A stretch of 5,209 nt of DNA, taken from NCBI GenBank assembly GCA_012512995.1, contig JAAZDA010000104.1:1-5209 (forward strand), given 5' to 3'. Shown one piece after another: positions 1 through 4,575 of the stretch. The stretch is from Clostridiales bacterium. GTDB taxonomy: Bacteria > Bacillota > Clostridia > Lachnospirales > Lachnospiraceae. The translations under genes and the position numbers were made by a program. The notes under the pieces were generated by a model, which was given only the letters and a program-made list of their open reading frames with translations, was not told the origin of the DNA and did no database searches. Position 1 is the first letter of the stretch. Each line of letters starts with the position of its first letter.

Positions 1-443
1 ACAATACCCTCGAACACATTGATGTCAGGATCAGCTTTTCTACAGGCTGTTACAGCGTCTTTTCTTAAAGAGTCATCAGCGTGGAAGCATTTTACGCCGA
101 GCTGAGGAATCTCGCCGGGAGCATAGCCGAAAATGGTAGCGTCGACATCATGGTATGTAGCATCAACTGAAACACCTATATCGCCGATATTGATGTCATT
201 GTTAAGTGATCCTGCAACCCCGGTGTTGATAATATGAGTCACCCCGAATCTGTCAGCCAGGATCTGAACGCAAAGACCGGCATTGACTTTGCCGACACCG
301 CTCTTGACGATAACAACATTTGTTTTGCCAAAAAAACCTTCACAGAATTCCATTCTTGAGTATGTAGTACATTTTCTGTTCTGGACCTTGTCCTTCAAAG
401 TGGAGACTTCCACATCCATAGCGCCTATAATTCCAATTTTCAT
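1..443 (-). CDS. mtnN: 5'-methylthioadenosine/S-adenosylhomocysteine nucleosidase (partial, C-terminal part outside window)
   Basis: This enzyme hydrolyses the N-glycosidic bond of SAH and methylthioadenosine, releasing adenine plus S-ribosylhomocysteine or methylthioribose in the cytoplasm. The 147 residues present start MKIGIIGAMDVEV, matching the family N-terminus with the catalytic-site Glu at position 12. KSGVGKVNAG (47-56), IINTGVAGSL (71-80) and the YHDVDATIFGY segment (97-107) follow the Escherichia coli enzyme closely. The family is about 230 residues, so roughly 85, including the second catalytic region with the Asp general acid, lie beyond the window edge. The ATG at 443 is supported by an AAAGG ribosome binding site 8 bases upstream. 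It lies 21 bases after the luxS stop on the same strand, so the two are probably co-transcribed and act in consecutive steps: this product feeds S-ribosylhomocysteine to LuxS. No frameshift is seen. Confidence 0.95.
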   Translation of the reverse strand, partial: MKIGIIGAMDVEVSTLKDKVQNRKCTTYSRMEFCEGFFGKTNVVIVKSGVGKVNAGLCVQILADRFGVTHIINTGVAGSLNNDINIGDIGVSVDATYHDVDATIFGYAPGEIPQLGVKCFHADDSLRKDAVTACRKADPDINVFEGI

Positions 444-464
444 ATCAGATACCTTTCATATTAT

Positions 465-944
465 TTATTCCGGATATATAAGGTGTTTCGCATCGATATT
501 GTAAAGAGTATTATCGAGATAACGCTTTGCAAGAAAATTTGCCATACCAAGATTCTGATCGAGGTAATTGCCACAGTCTGAAGGAGCGGCTCCCGGTATT
601 TCGCCGTGAAAATCGCGGATGAATTCGTAAATTTCAGTGATGAGAGGAACGATATCTTTGGATTCATAATCTCCGGCCAGAAGCAGATAGAAGCCAGTCC
701 TGCAGCCCATCGGGCCGAAATACGCGACACGATCTGACCATTCTTTGCTGTTACGCAGATATGTAGCACCGAGATGTTCAATAGTATGAACTTCAGCGGT
801 ATTCATGACAGGTTCACGGTTAGGAGCGGTCATCCTGAGGTCAAATGTTGTTATTATCTGTCCACCAAAATTGTCCTTGCGCGAAACATATATGCCAGGT
901 TCTAGAAGAAGGTGGTTGATTGTAAAGCTTGTAATTTTTTCCAT
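465..944 (-). CDS. luxS: S-ribosylhomocysteine lyase LuxS (AI-2 synthesis)
   Basis: LuxS cleaves S-ribosylhomocysteine to homocysteine and 4,5-dihydroxy-2,3-pentanedione, the precursor of the AI-2 signal, and completes SAH detoxification in the cytoplasm. The 159-residue product has full family length. Visible active-site features are the HTIEH metal motif (His53, Glu56, His57), the GPMGCRTGFY segment with the catalytic Cys81, and SDCGNY with the third metal ligand Cys124. The Fe/Zn site is therefore complete. I chose the ATG at 944 because GGAGAG sits 6 bases upstream and MEKITSFTINH is the usual family N-terminus. A longer reading from a TTG at 992 would add 16 residues of non-family sequence lying in the promoter region. 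mtnN follows 21 bases downstream, making a two-gene SAH recycling operon. Transcription is probably separate from hsp20, because a terminator lies between them. Confidence 0.97.
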   Translation of the reverse strand: MEKITSFTINHLLLEPGIYVSRKDNFGGQIITTFDLRMTAPNREPVMNTAEVHTIEHLGATYLRNSKEWSDRVAYFGPMGCRTGFYLLLAGDYESKDIVPLITEIYEFIRDFHGEIPGAAPSDCGNYLDQNLGMANFLAKRYLDNTLYNIDAKHLIYPE

Positions 945-991
945 TGCATACTCTCCATTATTGAAATGAATAAGATTTAATTTACTTGTCA

Positions 992-1020
992 ATTATCACC
1001 TTTAAATAATGAAAAGTAAA
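992..1020 (-). promoter_or_regulatory. Candidate sigma-A promoter for luxS-mtnN
   Basis: On the minus strand, TTTACT (plus coordinates 1015-1020) and GATAAT (992-997) are separated by 17 bases, which would give a leader of about 40 bases before the luxS ATG. The -35 begins immediately after the T-tract of the hsp20 terminator. A perfect TTGACA (987-992) lies beside it but has no good -10 at 16-18 bases, so I prefer the first pair. Inference from consensus matching only. Confidence 0.5.
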
Positions 1021-1056
1021 GAAAAACACCGGTGCCGTTTTCGCGGTACCGGTGCT
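1021..1056 (-). terminator. Rho-independent terminator of hsp20
   Basis: Two 11-base arms (1027-1037 and 1044-1054) form a GC-rich stem with one A-C mismatch and a CGAAAA loop on the minus strand. T5 and further T-rich sequence follow. The stem can extend by a G-U and an A-U pair. The T-tract is only on the minus-strand side, so it terminates leftward transcription from hsp20 (stop at 1069-1071) before luxS. Confidence 0.9.
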
Positions 1057-1068
1057 GGTCTAAACAGA

Positions 1069-1515
1069 TCATTTGACTTCTATCTTCTTGACTTCCTGTT
1101 CAGGAAGGTGATCTCTCTTAGGGAATTTGACGGTAAGAAGACCGTTTTCATAAGAAGCATCTATATCTTCCGTAGTAATGTTGTTTACACGGAAACTTCT
1201 TACATATGACTGAGTGCGGCGTTCCTTACGGATGAAGTTCTTATCCTTCTTATCATCCTTGTCTTCTTCAGTGTGCTGAGCTGATATAGTGAGGACTTCA
1301 TTTTTAAGTTCTATGTTGATATCTTCTTTTCTGAACCCGGGCATTTCAGCTTCAAGAACATAATTGCCATCCTTTTCGCTTATATCAGTTGAGAAACCTG
1401 AAAAGCTCTTTTCAAGTTCGTTGCTGCCATCCCAGAATGCCGGAAGCATATCGTCAAACATATCAAACGGATCGTCATAATAATTATTTCTTCTGTAAAG
1501 TGTAGGTGTAAACAT
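1069..1515 (-). CDS. hsp20: Small heat shock protein, Hsp20/alpha-crystallin family
   Basis: This is an ATP-independent cytoplasmic holdase chaperone that binds unfolding proteins, normally as a large oligomer. It has 148 residues, typical for bacterial members. An N-terminal arm rich in Tyr, Phe, Asp and Met (1-40) precedes the alpha-crystallin domain (about 41-133). The domain shows EAEMPGFRKEDI (55-66) and the signature ASYENGLLTVKFPK (120-133), which fits the A-x-x-x-N-G-L-L consensus. The tail contains I-E-V (145-147), matching the C-terminal I-x-I/V motif that docks neighbouring dimers. A lysine/aspartate-rich stretch (84-93) occupies the usual variable loop. The ATG at 1515 has an excellent AAGGAGG site 8 bases upstream. 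It is a single-gene unit, with its own promoter facing perR and a terminator behind it. No CIRCE element is seen, so control is probably not by HrcA. Confidence 0.96.
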   Translation of the reverse strand: MFTPTLYRRNNYYDDPFDMFDDMLPAFWDGSNELEKSFSGFSTDISEKDGNYVLEAEMPGFRKEDINIELKNEVLTISAQHTEEDKDDKKDKNFIRKERRTQSYVRSFRVNNITTEDIDASYENGLLTVKFPKRDHLPEQEVKKIEVK

Positions 1516-1621
1516 AAGTCATTCCTCCTTAAATATACTAATCATTTGTCTGAGTTCATACCGACCATTGGAACTGTTTCATTCATTTCCTTCAGGTCTT
1601 CCTCATTTCTTTTAACAACTC

Positions 1622-1642
1622 TGTTATACAACACATATAACA
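1622..1642. promoter_or_regulatory. Inverted repeat over the hsp20 -10: candidate operator
   Basis: TGTTATA (1622-1628) and TATAACA (1636-1642) are perfect 7-base inverted arms with a 7-base spacer. The left arm contains the complement of the hsp20 -10 and the right arm lies in the promoter spacer. A protein bound here would block RNA polymerase. The arms resemble those of Fur-superfamily operators, but the 7-base spacer is longer than the usual single base, so the binding protein is uncertain. Confidence 0.5.
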
Positions 1643-1651
1643 AGTAGTCAA
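1623..1651 (-). promoter_or_regulatory. Sigma-A-type promoter of hsp20
   Basis: On the minus strand, TTGACT (plus 1646-1651) is followed by an exact 17-base spacer and TATAAC (1623-1628), each matching consensus at 5 of 6 positions. Transcription should begin near 1616, giving a leader of about 100 bases. The leader shows no obvious FourU or ROSE thermosensor pairing with the Shine-Dalgarno sequence. Confidence 0.75.
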
Positions 1652-1712
1652 TTAAGGAATAATTATAGATCTGTTATAAAAATATAAACTGAAAGAATTT
1701 CAAAAATAAGTG

Positions 1713-1740
1713 TTGACACTTTAGAAATAGTTGATATACT
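1713..1740 (+). promoter_or_regulatory. Extended -10 sigma-A promoter of perR
   Basis: A perfect -35 TTGACA (1713-1718) is followed by a 16-base spacer and TATACT (1735-1740). The -10 is preceded by TG at 1732-1733, giving the extended TGnTATACT form. The predicted start is near 1747, leaving a leader of about 108 bases before perR. This is the strongest promoter-like sequence in the window. Confidence 0.82.
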
Positions 1741-1760
1741 TATAACAGTAACAGTTATCA
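1741..1760 (+). promoter_or_regulatory. Fur-box-like operator overlapping the perR transcription start
   Basis: The 19-mer at 1741-1759 reads as hexamers ATAACA, GTAACA and the inverse GTTATC. It has the layout of the classical Fur box GATAATGATAATCATTATC, which it matches at 12 of 19 positions. It lies directly behind the -10, the position expected for a repressor, and suggests autoregulation by the Fur-family product. A perfect 10-base palindrome, TCAATATTGA (1758-1767), overlaps its end. Binding is inferred. Confidence 0.55.
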
Positions 1761-1854
1761 ATATTGAAACAACGCAGTAAGAGAATTAATTCAGGCGTGA
1801 TCAATAGGAAAACAAGATGTCAGTCATCCTGAAACTAAGGACGAGGTAAACGCT

Positions 1855-2247
1855 ATGACACTTAAACACAGTAAACAACGGGATGCAATATATGGTTTTC
1901 TTAAGGATCGTAAGGATCATCCGACAGCCGATGTGATATATGAGGCGGTCAGGAAGAAGGAACCCAATATAAGCCTTGGCACGGTATACCGCAATTTGTC
2001 AGTCCTCAAAGAAACAGGAATGATCAGGACTGTAGAGGTAGGTGACGGAGCAGTACATTTCGATGCAGATGTTTCAAACCATAATCACTTCATATGTACG
2101 GAATGTGGATGCGTAGAAGACATAGAAATGAAGAGCATTGACAAGGTCAGAGAAATAGCTTCAGAGAACTTTGATGGAAAGATCACAGGATTCAATACTT
2201 ACTTTTACGGATTATGCAGTGACTGTCTTGAGAAGAGAAAAGCGTAA
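1855..2247 (+). CDS. perR: Fur-family peroxide-responsive repressor, PerR type
   Basis: This is a dimeric DNA-binding metalloregulator. In characterised PerR proteins, Fe(II)-catalysed oxidation of metal-binding histidines by H2O2 releases DNA and derepresses defence genes. The 130-residue protein has a winged helix at about 5-65 (recognition region ISLGTVYRNLSVLKETG, 39-55), then a dimerisation domain. Aligning with Bacillus subtilis PerR, the regulatory metal ligands His37, Asp85, His91, His93 and Asp104 correspond to His22, Asp70, His76, His78 and Asp89 with exact spacing. The structural zinc site is Cys81, Cys84, Cys121 and Cys124. The Asp at 89, where Fur proteins usually have Glu, supports a peroxide rather than iron sensor. 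The ATG at 1855 has GAGGT 7 bases upstream. Rubrerythrin follows 81 bases later, a typical PerR target. The N-terminus is about 15 residues shorter than in B. subtilis. A generic Fur-family role remains possible. Confidence 0.9.
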   Translation: MTLKHSKQRDAIYGFLKDRKDHPTADVIYEAVRKKEPNISLGTVYRNLSVLKETGMIRTVEVGDGAVHFDADVSNHNHFICTECGCVEDIEMKSIDKVREIASENFDGKITGFNTYFYGLCSDCLEKRKA

Positions 2248-2249
2248 CG

Positions 2250-2261
2250 ATAACGGTAACA
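2250..2261 (+). promoter_or_regulatory. Second copy of the ATAACnGTAACA motif, before rubrerythrin
   Basis: ATAACGGTAACA (2250-2261), three bases after the perR stop, matches ATAACAGTAACA in the perR operator (1742-1753) at 11 of 12 positions. It could be a second binding site for the Fur-family product controlling rubrerythrin, or a chance match. It lacks a clear inverse half-site like the GTTATC at perR. Confidence 0.4.
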
Positions 2262-2264
2262 ACT

Positions 2265-2284
2265 CGTCAAAATATGTTTTGACG
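2265..2284 (+). repeat. Perfect 8-base hairpin between perR and rubrerythrin
   Basis: CGTCAAAA and TTTTGACG are perfect inverted arms around a TATG loop. No T-tract follows on either strand, so it is not a normal intrinsic terminator. It may stabilise or process the rubrerythrin part of a joint transcript, or be a DNA operator. A weak -10-like TATAAA (2290-2295) follows, but no good -35 is paired with it. A separate rubrerythrin promoter is therefore possible but unproven. Confidence 0.5.
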
Positions 2285-2328
2285 GAAAATATAAACAACA
2301 CATCATATTATAAAAGGAGAGAATTACT

Positions 2329-2871
2329 ATGAAATTTGTATGTCAGGTTTGCGGTTATGTTTATGAAGGCGATGCAGCACCGGAGAAATGCCCCGTTTGC
2401 GGAGCTCCGGCTTCCAAGTTCACAAAGGTAGAAGATGGTGAGATGACATGGGCTGCTGAGCATGAGCTCGGCGTAGCTAAGGGTGTGAGCGAGGATATCA
2501 TCAATGATCTTCGTGCCAACTTCAACGGAGAGTGCTCAGAAGTTGGTATGTATCTCGCAATGGCAAGAGTTGCTTATCGCGAAGGATATGCTGAAATCGG
2601 AATGTATTATGAGAAGGCTGCTGCTGAAGAAGCTAATCATGCATCAAGATTTGCTGAGCTTCTCGGAGAAGTCCTCACAAATTCAACAAAGAAGAACCTC
2701 GAAATGCGTATTGAAGCTGAGAACGGTGCAACAGCAGGCAAGACAGATCTCGCTAAGAGAGCAAAGGCTGCTAACCTTGACGCGATCCATGATACAGTTC
2801 ATGAGATGGCAAGAGACGAAGCTCGCCACGGCAGAGCATTCAAGGGCCTTCACGACAGATATTTTGGCTGA
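2329..2871 (+). CDS. rbr: Reverse rubrerythrin (N-terminal rubredoxin, C-terminal diiron domain)
   Basis: This is a cytoplasmic non-haem iron peroxidase that reduces H2O2 (and, in characterised clostridial reverse rubrerythrins, also O2) using electrons from NAD(P)H via redox partners. The 180 residues begin with a rubredoxin domain: CQVCGYVYEG (5-14) and CPVCGAP (21-27), giving an Fe(Cys)4 site from Cys5, 8, 21 and 24. A ferritin-like four-helix domain follows (about 55-178), with likely diiron ligands in the ECSE region (68-71), EEANH (100-104), RIEAE (127-131) and DEARH (163-167). The rubredoxin-first order is the reverse of classical rubrerythrin and matches the clostridial type. The ATG at 2329 has AGGAGA 8 bases upstream. 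The gene favours codons such as CTC, GCT and AAG more uniformly than its neighbours, suggesting high expression. It is the last gene before a strong terminator and probably belongs to the perR regulon. Confidence 0.95.
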   Translation: MKFVCQVCGYVYEGDAAPEKCPVCGAPASKFTKVEDGEMTWAAEHELGVAKGVSEDIINDLRANFNGECSEVGMYLAMARVAYREGYAEIGMYYEKAAAEEANHASRFAELLGEVLTNSTKKNLEMRIEAENGATAGKTDLAKRAKAANLDAIHDTVHEMARDEARHGRAFKGLHDRYFG

Positions 2872-2920
2872 GCCAAATCGCATCAGCGATCATGATTTGA
2901 ATTTCGAACATATAAATATA

Positions 2921-2952
2921 AGCAGGGCGTCCATATGGGCGTCCTGCTTTTT
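2921..2952 (+). terminator. Rho-independent terminator after rubrerythrin
   Basis: Twelve-base arms (2921-2932 and 2937-2948) pair fully, with two G-U wobbles, around an ATAT loop and run into five T residues. It ends the perR-rubrerythrin transcript about 50 bases after the stop codon. Just upstream is a smaller, less stable inverted repeat, ATCGC-ATCA-GCGAT (around 2877-2890), with no T-tract. Confidence 0.95.
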
Positions 2953-2974
2953 GGCAGTCAGCCTGGCTGCACAT

Positions 2975-3024
2975 GTTATAAAATAACTGTGAAAGTGAAC
3001 GTAACAGGGCATCTATGTTACAAT
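2975..3024 (+). promoter_or_regulatory. Histidine kinase promoter region with two inverted repeats
   Basis: Two extended -10 candidates are visible: TGTTATAAA (2974-2982) and TGTTACAAT (3016-3024). Neither has a good -35. The second would give a leader of about 18 bases and is the more natural start. Two inverted repeats coincide with them: GTTAT-AAA-ATAAC (2975-2987) and GTAACA-N9-TGTTAC (3001-3021). Activator- or repressor-dependent transcription is plausible. Confidence 0.45.
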
Positions 3025-3048
3025 AAGTTTTATCAGAAAGGTCGTTGT

Positions 3049-4575
3049 ATGACATTCAAGAAGAGACTGATCATAGCGTTTACAATTGTTTTGATGGTGC
3101 CGCTGGTGCTGACATCAGTCAGCTTTTTTGTGATAGGAAATTATATGATGCAGCCGGGGGATGAAGCGCTAAGGCTGCACGATTATGAAGACCTGACTGG
3201 AAATATTCAGGCATATGTTGAGAAGACAGACAAAATCTATAATGAACTATGCGAGACAAAGAAGAGCAATGAGTTAAAACTGGAGGATGAGGATTATCTT
3301 TCTTCTTTCACAGATGAGCTGGCGGATCTGAATTCATTTCTCGTTGTTCGGAAAGATGGCGAACTGTATTATTCGGGAAATGAAAAAGCAGCAAAAAGCG
3401 TCTTTGATCAACTGCCTGCTTATACTGAGGATGCAGGAGACAGCAATTATGTATTCTATGCTGACAATATGGAGAAGACGGTAAGACAACTGAATTTTGA
3501 TTTTGCAGACGGTGGAAAGGGAACTGTATTTCTGGTCACCGGAGTCGTGACTCTGATCTCAAGAAAGTTCCTTGTAAGCATGATGGTCGCCATAGTCGGT
3601 GTGCTGGTAATTACGGCGCTGCTACTTATCGAATGGCTGCAGAAAAGCGTTGTTGAGCCGATCGACAAGCTAAGCGTTGCCATGGAGAACGTGCGTGACG
3701 GGAATCTCACATATATGCTCACGAGGGGGCAGAAGGGCGAAATAGGGGATCTATACAAGAACTATGAGGATATGAGACTCCGGCTCAAAGAGTCAGCTGA
3801 TGAGAAACTGGAACATGAGAATCAGAATAAAGAGCTGATAAGGAATATATCCCACGACCTTAAGACACCGATCACATCCATAAAAGGATATGTTGAGGGA
3901 CTTATGGATGGCGTTGCAAATACCCCTGAGAAACAGCATAAATATCTTCAGACTATTTACAATAAATCAAATGACATGGACAGGCTTATCAATGAGCTTA
4001 CGTTATATTCCAAGATAGACAATGACAAGATCCCATATAACTTCCACAAGATCAATGTAACTGAATACTTCGGTGATTGTGTCGATGAGATCGGGGTGGA
4101 CATGGAGTCTCGAGGGATAGAACTCAATTACTCAAATCTTGTTTCGCCTGACACACTTGTGATAGCGGATCCGGAGCAGATCAAGAGGGTGATAAACAAT
4201 ATTGTCAGCAACAGTGTCAAATATATGGATAAGGCTAAGAAGAAGATTGAAATCCGTATCCTTGACGAACAGGATTCAATAAGAGTGGAGATAGAGGACA
4301 ACGGACGCGGAATATCTGCCAGGGATCTGCCCAATATTTTTGACAGATTCTACCGCACTGACTCTTCGAGGAACTCGGCACAGGGAGGCAGCGGGATAGG
4401 GCTTTCCATTGTGAAGAAGATAATTGAGGATCATGGAGGTTACATCTGGGCTACAAGCCGCGATGGCGAGGGAACATGTATGCACTTCGTCCTGCGCAAA
4501 TATCGCGAGAAAACAAATGAAGACGACAGTGTTGAAGGAAAAGCGTCGGAAGAACAAGGAGAGGATTTGAAATGA
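3049..4575 (+). CDS. Membrane sensor histidine kinase (HAMP, HisKA, HATPase)
   Basis: This is a two-component sensor that autophosphorylates a histidine and passes phosphate to the regulator encoded next to it. In the 508-residue product, a positively charged start (MTFKKR) leads into membrane segment 1 (about 7-30). An extracytoplasmic domain (about 31-172) follows, then membrane segment 2 (about 174-196) and HAMP (about 196-250). The HisKA H-box NISHDLKTP has His269 and the HDxxT phosphatase-type motif. The N-box surrounds Asn384 and Asn388, the G1 box is DNGRG (417-421), the F-box is IFDRFYR (430-436) and the G2 box is GSGIGL (447-452). All are intact. The sensor domain has a KDGELYYSG strand reminiscent of Cache/PAS-like folds, but I cannot identify its ligand. 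The acidic C-terminal tail (490-507) is unremarkable. I chose the ATG at 3049 (AAAGG 7 bases upstream), because a longer reading would start inside the terminator loop at 2935. The stop overlaps the regulator start. Confidence 0.93.
   Translation: MTFKKRLIIAFTIVLMVPLVLTSVSFFVIGNYMMQPGDEALRLHDYEDLTGNIQAYVEKTDKIYNELCETKKSNELKLEDEDYLSSFTDELADLNSFLVVRKDGELYYSGNEKAAKSVFDQLPAYTEDAGDSNYVFYADNMEKTVRQLNFDFADGGKGTVFLVTGVVTLISRKFLVSMMVAIVGVLVITALLLIEWLQKSVVEPIDKLSVAMENVRDGNLTYMLTRGQKGEIGDLYKNYEDMRLRLKESADEKLEHENQNKELIRNISHDLKTPITSIKGYVEGLMDGVANTPEKQHKYLQTIYNKSNDMDRLINELTLYSKIDNDKIPYNFHKINVTEYFGDCVDEIGVDMESRGIELNYSNLVSPDTLVIADPEQIKRVINNIVSNSVKYMDKAKKKIEIRILDEQDSIRVEIEDNGRGISARDLPNIFDRFYRTDSSRNSAQGGSGIGLSIVKKIIEDHGGYIWATSRDGEGTCMHFVLRKYREKTNEDDSVEGKASEEQGEDLK

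Larger units (their letters stand above)
1516..1854. other. Divergent hsp20/perR intergenic region
   Basis: This 339-base gap holds two back-to-back promoters, with -35 elements about 60 bases apart (1646-1651 minus, 1713-1718 plus). It also has GTTAT/ATAAC operator-like repeats at both, and leaders of about 100 bases on each side. The AT-rich centre (1674-1688) has TTATAAAAATATAAA, matching 10 of 14 fixed positions of the Bacillus PerR box TTATAATNATTATAA. That match is weak given the base composition. I see no RNA gene, riboswitch or convincing full-size ORF here. Confidence 0.6.

Noticed and set aside
283..504. Plus-strand frame over the mtnN/luxS junction
   Set aside because: It is antisense to two clearly conserved genes and lacks a ribosome binding site.
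945..992. TTG-initiated 16-residue N-terminal extension of LuxS
   Set aside because: It reads through the promoter-like sequence and has no family similarity. The internal ATG at 944 has a good ribosome binding site and starts the conserved N-terminus.
945..1020. SAM- or SAH-responsive riboswitch before luxS
   Set aside because: The space between terminator and start is too short, AT-rich and lacks structured GC helices.
1516..1854. CIRCE element, CtsR box, FourU or ROSE RNA thermometer for hsp20
   Set aside because: I looked for the CIRCE inverted repeat (TTAGCACTC-N9-GAGTGCTAA), CtsR heptad repeats and leader sequence pairing with the AAGGAGG site, and found none that is convincing.
2504..2986. 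160-codon plus-strand frame overlapping rubrerythrin
   Set aside because: It is in a different frame from the well-supported rubrerythrin, runs through the terminator, and has no family resemblance.
2935..3048. Longer histidine kinase start at 2935
   Set aside because: The start lies within the loop of the upstream terminator, has no ribosome binding site, and adds a Cys-containing stretch ahead of a normal signal-anchor start at 3049.
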